A DNA stretch of 64,000 nt from CAWDDG01 sp963801065. GTDB taxonomy: Bacteria; Actinomycetota; Actinomycetes; Jiangellales; Jiangellaceae. The notes under the pieces are model-generated. The model was not told the origin of the DNA, searched no databases, and saw only the letters and a list, made by a program, of their open reading frames with translations. Both the position numbers and the translations under genes were made by a program. The DNA lies in assembly GCA_963801065.1 (NCBI GenBank), contig CAWDDG010000005.1:245521-309520 (forward strand), given 5' to 3'. Positions 26,389 through 35,840 of the stretch are shown one piece after another (the stretch's first letter is position 1; every line of letters starts with the position of its first letter).

Positions 26389-26638
26389 CAGGGCATCACC
26401 ACCATCCGGAAGCTCGCGTTGGCGACCTCGACGTCGCCGGTCATGACCGCCACGCAATAGCGGTGCGCGCTCGGTGGCTGGGTCGGACCAACGCGGACGT
26501 CGAGGGTGAGCTCGAACGCGTCGCCCACAGGTGGGTCGAACTCGTACTCCAGCCGGTCGGTGCCAGGTACAGGACGAGCGCGGCCGCGATCCAGGGCAGC
26601 GCGTCCTCACCGATGTGGGCTATCGCGGCGGCCGCCAC
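26388..26638 (-). pseudogene. Remnant of a small membrane-anchored protein
   Basis: One frame gives a hydrophobic start (IAHIGEDALPWIAAALVLYL). After a shift near 26550 another frame gives a beta-rich stretch (LEYEFDPPVGDAFELTLDVR, then RYCVAVMTGDVEVANASFRM) ending at the TGA that overlaps the hydrolase start. I do not recognise it. The frame break or a fusion of two fragments makes it non-functional as read. Confidence 0.35.
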
Positions 26639-26723
26639 GTGGATCCCGTGAGGACACGGCCGTCATCGGTTAGGTCCGCCTCCCCGGCATCACGAACCCG
26701 CCGTGGGGCTGTGAAGTCGTCGG

Positions 26724-26855
26724 TCAGCAGCCGGCGATGCTGCTCGATCTGCGTCGCACACGCAGATCAAGCCGCGGCAGCAGCCTGATCGACCTCTCGA
26801 TGTCGGTGAACAAGAGGGCGACCAGACCACCGGGCAGGATGCGTCGACCGCCCAT
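26724..26855 (-). pseudogene. Class III adenylate cyclase fragment
   Basis: The minus frame from ATG 26855 reads MGGRRILPGGLVALLFTDIE and RSIRLLPRL before a stop at 26724. FTDIExS(x)RLLxRL is the signature opening of a class III cyclase catalytic domain (usually FTDIEGSTRLL). The following HRRLLTDDF in another frame is what normally comes next. Only about 40 codons remain. An intact cyclase-domain protein lies 1.2 kb to the right. Confidence 0.55.
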
Positions 26856-26896
26856 CGACTCACGCGCTCGCGAGGTCGAGAGCCGACCGGTCACCG

Positions 26897-27919
26897 TCAG
26901 GTGTCTTCTCGGCGATGACCTGCCGCCAGTTCGGCCAGCGCCGCTTGATCAATCATGTCGGCCTCGGCCATTGCCAGCCGACAGTCGGTGATCGCCTGGA
27001 GGGTCGAGGTTCTGGTTCCCGCCTCAACGATCGACCGCTCTCCAACGACCGCGCCTGGCCCGACCTCGGCCACCCGCTCGCCGTCGACATCGACGCCAAT
27101 GACCCCATCGAGCAGCAGGTACAACTCCCGTCCCTCCTCACCCTGCCCGAACAGGACCTCACCGGCCGAGACCGTCGTGAGCTTCGGGTTCGCGCGGCCT
27201 CTCATGATCGTCGTCGAGAGCTGGCGTTCGAGCGCGGTCTCGGCCATGGTCACGAACGCCTGGGTGTCCTCGTCGCCCCAGGGACTGTGCCGACCAAATG
27301 CGCTCCGGTACCAGTCCTCGAAATCGATCACACCCGACTTGGCCACCAGGTTCCCGGTGTGGTCATAGAGCCAATGGCGCGGGAAGGTGCTGGCTCCGAC
27401 CATCTCGCCGTGGGCGCTGCCGTCGACGTTGATCGTCAGCGCCAGGGTCGACCAGACCGTCGGACCCAGCCACTGGAAGAACGGTCGATCCCGCACCCGT
27501 CGGGGTGCCGGCACCCCCGGCCGGCCACCCGCCGTCTGCATGAAGCGCACGCTCGCCGGGCCGACCTCGGGCTCCGGCCGCAGGTCGGGGAAGGCGGTGG
27601 GCAGGAAGGCGACCCGGGTGCGGCCAAACCGCATCAAGGTCTGGCTGATGTATCCGCGACCCGAGTGGCCAAGCCCCACGATCTGGCCATCGGCCACGTC
27701 GATCCACGCCTCGATGCGGTTTGCGAACCGAAAGGCGCCCGCCTCGTGCAGCGCCTCGAGATCCTCGATGACATCCGGTGGTGGATCGTCGTAGTGGCCG
27801 ATCCCGAGCTCGAACGGCAATCGCGCCAGGCCCTCGATCGCTTCCGACGGGATCCACGAGATCGAGGTGAACGACGACTCAATCCGGTTGCCGCCTTCGC
27901 TCATGCCGAAAGTATCCAT
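26897..27919 (-). CDS. Cyclic-nucleotide-binding domain protein
   Basis: A 340-residue protein (start ATG 27919; ATG 27904 MSEGGNRIE is an alternative). The N-terminal about 240 residues are soluble and unrecognised, with blocks LGHSGRGYISQTLMRFGRTR and GPTVWSTLALTINVDGSAHG. The C-terminal about 90 residues form a cNMP-binding fold: LTTVSAGEVLFGQGEEGREL, YLLLDGVIGVDVDGERVAEV and the phosphate-binding region AVVGERSIVEAGTRTSTLQA. It is divergent from a cyclase-domain protein 174 bases away, so it may be that enzyme's receptor. The phosphate-binding loop keeps GE and a following Arg. Confidence 0.75.
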   Translation of the reverse strand: MDTFGMSEGGNRIESSFTSISWIPSEAIEGLARLPFELGIGHYDDPPPDVIEDLEALHEAGAFRFANRIEAWIDVADGQIVGLGHSGRGYISQTLMRFGRTRVAFLPTAFPDLRPEPEVGPASVRFMQTAGGRPGVPAPRRVRDRPFFQWLGPTVWSTLALTINVDGSAHGEMVGASTFPRHWLYDHTGNLVAKSGVIDFEDWYRSAFGRHSPWGDEDTQAFVTMAETALERQLSTTIMRGRANPKLTTVSAGEVLFGQGEEGRELYLLLDGVIGVDVDGERVAEVGPGAVVGERSIVEAGTRTSTLQAITDCRLAMAEADMIDQAALAELAAGHRREDT

Positions 27920-28093
27920 CGCCGGCGTCCACGACGGGTTCGTCTTCTCGGTCCCCTCGCCCCGGGCCGAGCGACCAGTGGAGTCATCGTCCTCGCTGGG
28001 GATGGCGCGCTCTTGCTCGCGGTTGGCGCGGGAACGCTCGGCATCGCTCTGCTCCTGGCCTGGCGTTCACGGCCGTGAGATGCTGGGTGATCC

Positions 28094-31000
28094 ATGATGG
28101 CCGACGAGCCCACGGTTCCTCCGGCTGACCAGGCCGCGACGGTCGCGCCGTCGGTTCGGAGTCACATCCATACCCCGGACCAGCGACTGCGGGTGTTCGT
28201 GAGCTCGACGTTGGGGGAACTGGCGGCGGAACGGGATGCCGCCAAGACCGCGGTGCACACCCTGCGGTTGAGCCCGGTGATGTTCGAGTTGGGTGCTCGG
28301 CCGCACCCGCCCCGTGACCTGTATCGCTCCTACATCGCCCGGAGCGACGTCTTCGTGGGGATCTATTGGCAGAGCTACGGCTGGGTCGCTCCCGACATGA
28401 AGGTGTCGGGTATCGAGGACGAGTACGCGCTGTCGGGTGACCATCCCCGGCTGATCTACGTCAAGGAGCCGGCGCCCGACCGTCACCCGCGCCTGGAGGC
28501 CCTGCTCGACCGGGTACGGGCCGATGATCGGGCGTCCTACAAGCGGTTCGAGTCGCCGGGGGAGCTGGCCGAGCTGCTGCTCGATGACCTCGCGGTGTTG
28601 ATGAGCGAGCGGTTCGATGCCGGCGGGGCCGCTCCGAAGGAGGACCTTCCGTCGGGCACGTTGACGTTCGTATTTTCCGATATCGAGGGTTCCACCGAAC
28701 TGTTGGAGCGGATGGGAGCCGGCTACGCCGACGTGCTGCATCGGTACCACGGGTTGGTGGGTCGCGCGGTCGCGGCCCACGCGGGACTCGTCGTCGACAC
28801 CGAAGGGGACGGCATGTTCTGCGTCTTCAACGAGACCTCCAACGCGGCGGAGGCTGCGGTGGAAATCCAGCGGGCGCTCGCCGCCGACCAGGTCGGGCGC
28901 GGCGTCGAGGTCCGGGCCCGTATCGGTCTGCACACGGGCCGGGCCACGGTCACCGCCGAGGGCTACGTCGGTCTCGACGTCCACCGGGCGGCTCGGATCG
29001 GTGCTGCCGGCCACGGTGGCCAGATCCTGGTCTCGTCGACCGCCCAGGGTCTGCTGCTCGATCTCCTGTCGCGCCACCAATGGCATATCCGAGACCTCGG
29101 CTCGTTCGCACTGAAGGGCCTGTCACGGGCCGAGCGGCTGTACCAGCTCGAAGCACCCGGCCTGGCCGAGCAGTTCCCGCCGCCCCGAGCCCGCCGACCC
29201 ACCCAGATCCGGTTGCCGGCCCAGCTCACCAGCCTGGTGGGCCGGGGCCGAGTGACCGGCGAGGTCGCCTCGCTGTTCAGCAGCGGCGAGGCCCGCCTCG
29301 TCACCCTGACCGGCGCGGGCGGGATCGGCAAGACCCGCCTCGCCTTGGCCGTGGCCGAGCAGCTCTCGGCCGACTACCCCGATGGGGTCTACTTCGTCGA
29401 CCTCTCGTCCGAGACCGATCCAAACCGGGTTCTGGTCAAGGTGGCCGAGGCGGCGGGTATCCCCGTCACCGGGTCCCTCTCGGAGTCACTCGCCGACAGC
29501 CTGTCGAACCAGCGGGTCCTGCTCGTCCTGGACAACTTTGAGCAGGTGGTGGAGGGGGCCCCGGCGGTGGCCGAGCTGCTGGCCCGCAGCCCAGGGGTGC
29601 ATGCCCTGGTCACCAGCCGAGTGGCACTACGGGTGGGTGGCGAACACGAGTATCAGGTGGAGCCGCTCGACGTGCCGGTCGATAGCGACGCTGACCTCCA
29701 ATCCGTCACCACCAGCGCGGCCGTGAAGCTGTTCGCCGAGCGGGCCCGGGCCGTGAGCCCCGGCTTCCGGATCACCGCCGCCAACGCCGCCGACGTCGCC
29801 GCCATCGCCCGGCGGCTCGACGGCCTACCCCTGGCCATCGAACTCGCCGCGGCCCGGTTGCGCTTGCTACCGGCCGGGGCGCTGCTCGACCAGCTGATGC
29901 GCTCCTTCGACGCGTTGGGACGGGGCCCGACCGACCTCCCAGAGCGACAGCGGACGCTGCGGTCGACCATGGACTGGAGCCACGAACTGCTCACCAACGA
30001 GGAGCAGAGGGTCTTCCGGCGACTTACCGTCTTCGTCGGCTCATGGACGCTCGACGCCGCCGAAGACGTGGGTGGTGACGCCGCTTCGAGTGTCCTCGGA
30101 GCTATCGAATCGCTGGTGGACAAGAGCTTGGTGCGGGTCGACACCGACGCCGAACGCGAACCCCGGTTCCGCATGCTCGTCACGGTGCGTGACTATGGGG
30201 CCGAACGACTACGGGAGTCCGGCGAGGAGACCGCCGTTCGGGATGGCCACGCCACTCACTATCTGGCTGTGGCCGAACGCAACGCCCCGCTCCTCCAGGG
30301 GGTTGGGCATGCCGCCGCGATGGGCGAGCTCGACAAGGAATGGGACAACCTGCACGCAGCGGCGCGGTGGCTTGGTGACCGAGGCCGGCCCGACAGCGTC
30401 GTCAGCCTGCTCCACGCCGTATGGCTTCACATCGTGATGCGGGGCCACGTCCGTGAGGTCGCTCCGTGGATGGACGTGGTCCCAAAGGAGTTCGAGAGCC
30501 TGTCACCGATCCTCCAGGGCCACGCGCTGTGGCTGGCCGCCGACGGCGCCTTCGAGCGGGGCGACTACGCACGGGCGCTCGAGCTCGTTGACCGCAACAT
30601 CGGCTTGTCGGACCGCATCGGCGATCACCAGGGTCTCGCCTGGGCCCGCTGGCTCCGAGCGGTGACGCTCCCCGCCCTCGACATCGACACCGCCGAAATA
30701 CGGCGGGAACTCGCCGACGCCCTGACGCAGTTCCGTTCGCTCGGCAACGAAATGGGACAGGGCTCCGTCCACATGGTTCTCGGGACGCTGGAAACGACCC
30801 AAGGTAATACCGCCGAAGGCATCGGCCATCAGCGTCAGGTCCTCGCACTGGCCAGTCGACTGGACAGCGAGGCCCTGGTGGCCCAGGCCCAGACCCAACT
30901 TGGATTGACCTTTCTTACCGCCGAGCAGATCGCCGAGGCGAGAGGGGCACTCACAGCCGCGGTGGACATCTATCGCGACATCTCGTTCCAGGAGGGATTG

Positions 31001-31249
31001 TCGTATTGCCTCGACGCCCTCGCTGGGCTCGCCATGCACGAGGGCCACGCCGAGCGGGCCATGATCGCACTCGGTGCCGCTGAGGCCACGCGGGAGCGGC
31101 TCGGCATCCGGCCGTGGCCGATGCTCAAGCGACTCCTGGATGACTCCACCCAAGCGGCTGGTTCCGTGGAGGACGCCGACCTTCAGGCCGCTCGGGCGGC
31201 CGGAAGCCAGATGGAACCGATAGCGGCGGCAGTAATGGCGTTGGGATGA
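28094..31249 (+). CDS. DUF4062 - class III nucleotide cyclase - STAND ATPase - TPR protein
   Basis: A 1051-residue multidomain protein. Residues 31-175 are DUF4062 (RLRVFVSSTLGELAAERDAA, SDVFVGIYWQSYGWV). Residues 188-355 are a class III cyclase with both metal-binding aspartates (TFVFSDIEGSTELLERMG, D196; DTEGDG, D239) and the GLDVHRAARIGAAGHGGQIL segment. Residues 378-640 are a LuxR/AfsR-type STAND ATPase (Walker A GAGGIGKT at 407-414; Walker B-like LLVLDNFEQVV). The remainder is helical TPR-like repeats. No DNA-binding domain is visible. It may sense a ligand, make cAMP or cGMP and signal through the divergent cNMP-binding protein. DUF4062 occurs in signalling and defence-type STAND proteins. 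Confidence 0.85.
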   Translation: MMADEPTVPPADQAATVAPSVRSHIHTPDQRLRVFVSSTLGELAAERDAAKTAVHTLRLSPVMFELGARPHPPRDLYRSYIARSDVFVGIYWQSYGWVAPDMKVSGIEDEYALSGDHPRLIYVKEPAPDRHPRLEALLDRVRADDRASYKRFESPGELAELLLDDLAVLMSERFDAGGAAPKEDLPSGTLTFVFSDIEGSTELLERMGAGYADVLHRYHGLVGRAVAAHAGLVVDTEGDGMFCVFNETSNAAEAAVEIQRALAADQVGRGVEVRARIGLHTGRATVTAEGYVGLDVHRAARIGAAGHGGQILVSSTAQGLLLDLLSRHQWHIRDLGSFALKGLSRAERLYQLEAPGLAEQFPPPRARRPTQIRLPAQLTSLVGRGRVTGEVASLFSSGEARLVTLTGAGGIGKTRLALAVAEQLSADYPDGVYFVDLSSETDPNRVLVKVAEAAGIPVTGSLSESLADSLSNQRVLLVLDNFEQVVEGAPAVAELLARSPGVHALVTSRVALRVGGEHEYQVEPLDVPVDSDADLQSVTTSAAVKLFAERARAVSPGFRITAANAADVAAIARRLDGLPLAIELAAARLRLLPAGALLDQLMRSFDALGRGPTDLPERQRTLRSTMDWSHELLTNEEQRVFRRLTVFVGSWTLDAAEDVGGDAASSVLGAIESLVDKSLVRVDTDAEREPRFRMLVTVRDYGAERLRESGEETAVRDGHATHYLAVAERNAPLLQGVGHAAAMGELDKEWDNLHAAARWLGDRGRPDSVVSLLHAVWLHIVMRGHVREVAPWMDVVPKEFESLSPILQGHALWLAADGAFERGDYARALELVDRNIGLSDRIGDHQGLAWARWLRAVTLPALDIDTAEIRRELADALTQFRSLGNEMGQGSVHMVLGTLETTQGNTAEGIGHQRQVLALASRLDSEALVAQAQTQLGLTFLTAEQIAEARGALTAAVDIYRDISFQEGLSYCLDALAGLAMHEGHAERAMIALGAAEATRERLGIRPWPMLKRLLDDSTQAAGSVEDADLQAARAAGSQMEPIAAAVMALG

Positions 31250-31271
31250 CAGACCGCCCGCCCTCGCTCAC

Positions 31272-31286
31272 TGCTCCCCCGGAGCA
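31272..31286. terminator. Hairpin between convergent genes
   Basis: TGCTCC-CCC-GGAGCA forms a 6-bp stem followed by CGCCTTT, midway between the stop codons of the cyclase-STAND gene and the permease. A bidirectional terminator is plausible. Confidence 0.45.
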
Positions 31287-31291
31287 CGCCT

Positions 31292-32773
31292 TTACGTGAT
31301 CGACGCGGGCTCGGGCGTCGCTTCCTGGTTGCGGACCCGGCGGCCGCTCAGCACGGCATAGCCGACGAAGCCGAACACGAGCGCGACGAGCACGCCGAGG
31401 TTGGCAAAGGCCCAGTCGCCCGTCTTGCCGCCGAGCCCGAACGGCTCGAGCACATAACCCTGCCAGCGGAACCCGTCAGCACCGTTGGTGACGAGCCCCC
31501 ACCCCAGCGCCGTGCCCACCACAACCAGAGCGACGGCAGGCCAGTTGAATGCGCCGTACCGGCCAGCCGACCTGTACAGGTCGGCGTCGACGTAGTCCCG
31601 ACGGCGCAGCAGCAGATCGGCGATGAACACCCCACACCACGCAGCGATCGGCACCCCCAGCGTGATGAGGAAGCCCATGAAAGGCCCGAGCACATCGTCC
31701 GCGAAGAACACCAGCCAGATCGTGCCGATCACCATGATGACACCGTCGATGAGCGCGGCAGACCAGCGCGGGATGCGCACCCCAAGGGTCAACAGCGCGA
31801 GCCCTGACGAGTAGATGTCGAGTACCGCTCCAGCGACGAGACCGAAGACGGCGACGAGGGCGAACGGCAGGAGATACCAGGTCGGCAACACCGACGTCAG
31901 AGCGCCGATCGGATCCGTTGCGACCGCAGCGTTCAGGTCGGCGTCACTGCCCGCCAGCAGCAGGCCGTACACGATCAGCACGACCGGCGCGATGCTGCCG
32001 CCGAGCGTGGTCCACCAGACCACGCCCGCCGTCGACGACGTCCGCGGTTGGTAGCGCGAGTAGTCGGCACCCGCGTTGACCCAACCCAGCCCGAGGGCGG
32101 TGGCGGCGAGGATCAACGCGCCGAGCACCGACCGAGACGGGCCGGAGGGCAACGCCGACACGGCATCCCAGTCGACCTCGTCCACCGTGAGCGCGATGTA
32201 GCCAACCGTCAGGACGGCAAGGACGACGGTGAGCCACACCTGCAGCCGCATGATGGCGTCGAAGCCAAGTAACCCCGCCGCAATGATGATCGCCGCGACG
32301 ACGAGGAACGCGACCACTTTCGTGACGTCACCGTCGGACCAGCCGAGCCGCCCGAAGACCGTGGCCGTTGCCAGCGTCGCGAGCGTGACGAGCACAGTCT
32401 CCCAGCCGACGAGGAGGAGGTACGAGACGAGGGTGGGCAGGCCGTTACCGCGTACGCCGAACGGGGCGCGTGAAAGCACCATCGTTGGCGCCGACCCACG
32501 CTTCCCTGCGATGGAGACCAGACCGACGAGCAGGAACGAAAAGATGGTTCCCACGACGGCGGCAAAGACCCCCTGCCAGAAGCCGATGCCGAAGCCGAGC
32601 AGGAACGAGCCGTAGCTGATCGCCAGCACCGAGATGTTGGCAGCGCACCACGGCCAGAAGAGATCGCGTGGCCGACCCTTGCGTTCGGACTCCGCGATGA
32701 CGTTGATGCCGTTCTGCTCGACGGTGAGAGCACTCGCCAGCGGGCGTTGCGTCTCTTCGACAGCCATGCTCAT
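31292..32773 (-). CDS. NCS1 family purine/cytosine permease
   Basis: A 493-residue membrane protein with about twelve helices. Family blocks: RDLFWPWCAANISVLAISYG near residue 35, a gap, then FGIGFWQGVFAAVVGTIFSF, GSAPTMVLSRAPFGVRGNGL and GLGWVNAGADYSRYQPRTSS. These are hallmarks of NCS1 nucleobase:cation symporters of the cytosine/purine (CodB/PurP) type. Its start overlaps the stop of the upstream phosphorylase by four bases, so uptake and salvage of purines are co-expressed. Confidence 0.88.
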   Translation of the reverse strand: MSMAVEETQRPLASALTVEQNGINVIAESERKGRPRDLFWPWCAANISVLAISYGSFLLGFGIGFWQGVFAAVVGTIFSFLLVGLVSIAGKRGSAPTMVLSRAPFGVRGNGLPTLVSYLLLVGWETVLVTLATLATATVFGRLGWSDGDVTKVVAFLVVAAIIIAAGLLGFDAIMRLQVWLTVVLAVLTVGYIALTVDEVDWDAVSALPSGPSRSVLGALILAATALGLGWVNAGADYSRYQPRTSSTAGVVWWTTLGGSIAPVVLIVYGLLLAGSDADLNAAVATDPIGALTSVLPTWYLLPFALVAVFGLVAGAVLDIYSSGLALLTLGVRIPRWSAALIDGVIMVIGTIWLVFFADDVLGPFMGFLITLGVPIAAWCGVFIADLLLRRRDYVDADLYRSAGRYGAFNWPAVALVVVGTALGWGLVTNGADGFRWQGYVLEPFGLGGKTGDWAFANLGVLVALVFGFVGYAVLSGRRVRNQEATPEPASIT

Positions 32774-33567
32774 AGTGTCGCGCTGTTGGCAATCACTGCG
32801 CTGATGACGCGGCCGAGTCTGGTGGCGGAGGCCTCGGCCACGGCGACCACCGCAGCGGGGTCGATCTGTTCGCCGGTCGCCTCGACGGTCGTCACGACGG
32901 AGAGGCCGAGGAGCTCCAGGCCGAGTTCGCGAGCGGCGATCGCCTCGAGCACCGTTGACATGCCGATGACGTCGGCGCCCAGGGAGCGGAGGGCGTGCGC
33001 CTCGGCGTATGTCTCGTAGTGCGGCCCGGGCAGCATCGTGTACACACCCTCGACGAGATTCGGGTCGGCATGCTTCGCGAGCTGTCTCAGCCGCGGCGAC
33101 CAGGCGTCGGTGAGGTCGACGAAGCGGGGCCCTTCGAGTGGGGACGTGGCGCTGAGGTTGAGGTGGTCGGCGATGAGTACGCCGGTGCCGGGCCCCCAGT
33201 CGCGTCGCAGCGATCCGTTTGCGTTGGTGAGGATTGCCGTACGTGCGCCGGCCGCAGCAGCCGTCCGGATGCCATGGGCGACTGCGGCCGCGCCGTGTCC
33301 CTCGTAGAGGTGCGTACGGCCGAGGAAGCAGAGCACTCGGCGGCTCCCGATGTCGTACGACCTGACGAGCCCGGCATGCCCTTCAGCGGTGGGCGCGCGG
33401 AACCCCGGCAGGTCGGTCATGCGGCACTCGTACGTCGGGGTGCCGAGCACGTGCGCCGCCCCACCCCACCCCGACCCCAGCACGACGACCACATCGTGCC
33501 GGGCCACTCCGGAATCCTCGGCGAGACGGTCGGCTGCCTGCCGAGCGAGCTCGTACGGATCAGTCAC
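32770..33567 (-). CDS. Purine-nucleoside phosphorylase (trimeric type)
   Basis: A 265-residue enzyme. The phosphate-binding start VVVVLGSGWGGAAHVL, the LGRTHLYEGHG motif, the ILTNANGSLRRDWGPG segment and YTMLPGPHYETYAEAHALRS with VIGMSTVLEAIAARELGL are the conserved blocks of PunA/DeoD-2-type PNP (inosine and guanosine phosphorolysis). It is the first gene of a two-gene operon with the NCS1 permease. Catalytic residues, including the Glu and Asn positions in the C-terminal block, appear intact. Confidence 0.88.
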   Translation of the reverse strand: MTDPYELARQAADRLAEDSGVARHDVVVVLGSGWGGAAHVLGTPTYECRMTDLPGFRAPTAEGHAGLVRSYDIGSRRVLCFLGRTHLYEGHGAAAVAHGIRTAAAAGARTAILTNANGSLRRDWGPGTGVLIADHLNLSATSPLEGPRFVDLTDAWSPRLRQLAKHADPNLVEGVYTMLPGPHYETYAEAHALRSLGADVIGMSTVLEAIAARELGLELLGLSVVTTVEATGEQIDPAAVVAVAEASATRLGRVISAVIANSATL

Positions 33568-33673
33568 GGCAACAATTCTCGTGGATGGTGGCCCGAGTTG
33601 ACCCGCTATGCAGACAACCGGGCGATGCGTCGCTTACGGTCCGTGCGCCTGACTCCGCGCCCGGAAGGTGCAC

Positions 33674-33840
33674 ATGATCCGTCTCGCCCGGCGCCGTCTC
33701 GCCGCCGCCATTCTTGGAGCAACAGCGTGCTTGGTCTCGCGGTGGCTCTGGCCTCCGCAGAACCTGCCGCCCTGACTGGCACCATCACCGATAACGTCAC
33801 CGGTGAGCCCATCCGGGCGCTTGCGTAACCGTCTTCAGGG
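33674..33840 (+). pseudogene. Fragment of a secreted protein with a CarboxypepD-regulatory-like start
   Basis: ATG 33674 opens a signal-peptide-like MIRLARRRLAAAILGATACL. After a shift near 33730 the next frame reads LAVALASAEPAALTGTITDN and VTGEPIR, the opening strand of a carboxypeptidase-regulatory-like domain. A further shift would give ACVTVFR. Nothing more of the gene follows. Confidence 0.5.
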
Positions 33841-33934
33841 CGGAGTTTCTCGAGTGGGTGGTCGTACCTGATCGGCATCGCGCCATCCTTCCCAACTTGG
33901 GAGGTGTGCACGAAACCCGGGCTAGGTCAGTGCG

Positions 33935-35440
33935 CTACGCCGCAGTCGGTGGTCCGAACCAGGTGGTTAGCGCGTCAGCGAGCCCCAGCTGGGTTAGGCC
34001 TCCCACCCAGGCCACATATCCGTCGGGTCGAATCAACACGGCGGTGGGAGCAGTGACCGCCCCGATTGCCGGAAGCTCCCAGGTGCCGACGTATTTGGCG
34101 TCGATCAGCTGAACCCGAGCTGCCCATGGAGTGATGTCGAAGCCGCCGGGATCACCGAGGTTGAGCAGAACCGGCCGGGCATCGTGCAGCAGGGTGAAGA
34201 CCCGCAGCGGGCCGTCGGCGGTGACCAGGTCGAGATCGGGCATGCGGCGTCCAAGCAGCGGGTGTCCCTCACCGAGGTCGTAATGAATGTCCAGACCGGA
34301 CATCATCGCGGCGAACCGCTTGCGAGGCTCATCCATGCTGAGGAGCTCGGCAATGGTCTCGCGCAAGGCGTTGGTGCGGTCATTTGTGCGGAGCAGCGCG
34401 ACTTGCGCCATCGTGTTGCGCAGCACCCGGGCAGCGACCGGATGGCGCTCGGCATGGTAGGAGTCCAGGAGACTTCCCGGCGATGTCCCGCCGACCACCT
34501 GGGCCAGCTTCCACCCCAGGTTCACCGCATCCTGCACACCGGTGTTGAGGCCCTGCCCACCCACCGGGGAATGCACGTGTGCCGCGTCGCCGGCCAGCAA
34601 CACCCGTCTGTCCCGGTAGGAGGCCGCCTGCCGGGTCATATCGGTGAACCTGGAGATCCAGGCGGGACTGTGGATCCCGTAATCGGTCCCGTATACGGCG
34701 ATGAGCGCCTCGCTGAGATCGCGCAAGGTGGGTTCGGTGGCGGGTCCGACGTGCTCTTCGGTCACCATGACCCGTATCGGCCCCCCATCCATGAAGACCA
34801 CCTCGCCATCGCGGACCTCGTACTCCAACCTGCCAAAGGCATGGACGCCGCGGGCGTCCCGGCGGATCCCCAACTCCGGCTCCTCGGCCATCTCGGCCTG
34901 GGCGATCAGGCTGCTCGTCGTCGGATCCCACCCGGGGAACTCGATGCCGGCTGCCTTACGGACCAGACTGCGTCCCCCGTCGCACCCGACGAGATACTCC
35001 GCCCACAACGACTGGCCGTCGGACAGCTCGACGTCGACGCCGGTGTCGTCCTGCGCGAAACCGGTCACCTCACGTCCGCGATAGATCGGCACCGCCAGCT
35101 CGCCGACCCAGCCGGCCAGGATGCGCTCGATGTGGTTCTGCCACAGCCCGAGCCCGTAGGGATGCCGGGTGGGAAAGTCGCTGATGTCCAACGGGGTCCC
35201 GGCGAACCCCGCGACCTGCGCCACCTGCCCCTGCGAGAGGAACCGATCGGCGATACCACGCTGATCGAAAACCTCGATCGTGCGCGAGTGCAGACCGCCT
35301 GCGCGCGAGCCAGCGAGGTCCTGGCTGGAGCGCCGCTCGACGATGGCAACGTCCACGCCCGCCAACGCCAACTCGCCCGCCAACATCAAACCCGTCGGAC
35401 CTCCACCGGCGATCACCACCGCATGCTCGGTCATCGCCAC
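33935..35440 (-). CDS. FAD-dependent aromatic hydroxylase (PheA/TfdB, antibiotic-monooxygenase type)
   Basis: A 501-residue flavoprotein monooxygenase. It has the GxGxxG FAD motif AVVIAGGGPTGLMLAGELAL, the DG motif AEYLVGCDGGRSLVRKAAGI and the second FAD motif VLLAGDAAHVHSPVGGQGLN. The C-terminal thioredoxin-like domain of the phenol-hydroxylase group is present (PVLLNLGDPGGFD, then YVGTWELPAIGAVTAPTAVL). Relatives hydroxylate polyketides (PgaE/RdmE-like) or inactivate antibiotics such as rifampicin; the exact substrate is not inferable. A glycosyltransferase relic lies immediately upstream, which fits a tailoring or resistance context. Confidence 0.85.
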   Translation of the reverse strand: MAMTEHAVVIAGGGPTGLMLAGELALAGVDVAIVERRSSQDLAGSRAGGLHSRTIEVFDQRGIADRFLSQGQVAQVAGFAGTPLDISDFPTRHPYGLGLWQNHIERILAGWVGELAVPIYRGREVTGFAQDDTGVDVELSDGQSLWAEYLVGCDGGRSLVRKAAGIEFPGWDPTTSSLIAQAEMAEEPELGIRRDARGVHAFGRLEYEVRDGEVVFMDGGPIRVMVTEEHVGPATEPTLRDLSEALIAVYGTDYGIHSPAWISRFTDMTRQAASYRDRRVLLAGDAAHVHSPVGGQGLNTGVQDAVNLGWKLAQVVGGTSPGSLLDSYHAERHPVAARVLRNTMAQVALLRTNDRTNALRETIAELLSMDEPRKRFAAMMSGLDIHYDLGEGHPLLGRRMPDLDLVTADGPLRVFTLLHDARPVLLNLGDPGGFDITPWAARVQLIDAKYVGTWELPAIGAVTAPTAVLIRPDGYVAWVGGLTQLGLADALTTWFGPPTAA

Positions 35441-35613
35441 GCTCCGGCCGGCATCACGCCGGTCGCGACCAGCGCATCACATCCCTCGGCCGGCGCGCAC
35501 TCCGGCGGCCAGCACGCCCGCACCTGCGCGCCGAGTGTCCGCAACCGCGCCGCGAGTCCCACCACCGGTTCGACGCCCCCGTGCGACCCATACGCCGACA
35601 CCAAGACACGCAT
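35431..35613 (-). pseudogene. UGT-type glycosyltransferase, internally deleted
   Basis: Sixty codons from ATG 35613: MRVLVSAYGSHGGVEPVVGL and AARLRTLGAQVRACWPPECA are the N-terminus of erythromycin/vancomycin-type glycosyltransferases. They run directly into CDALVATGVMPAGAWR, which belongs about 60 residues later in intact members. The remaining 300 or so residues are missing. Its stop overlaps the start of the FAD monooxygenase by ten bases. Confidence 0.6.
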
Positions 35614-35840
35614 CTCGCGACTCCCATTTCCGCAGGTTCCGGCCTCGGCCGACGATTCTGCGACACGACCAGGGTCTTGCCGCAAGCTCCCCAGCTCCCC
35701 AGTGCGCCATATGTTGAAAATGGAGAGAAGTAGGTCTCTCCTTTCCCTTGATCGTCCGCTGTGGACGGATAACCTCCTCGCGAAGCGGCGCCGCGTACGG
35801 CGGTGCCGTCGGCCCAGCAGGATCTCCCATCGGCCTACGG

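Noticed and set aside
25222..26460. 412-codon plus-strand frame opposite the PAF-acetylhydrolase-like gene
   Set aside because: The minus strand has a clear GxSxG hydrolase; the plus frame is a His/Gln-rich GC shadow without family features.
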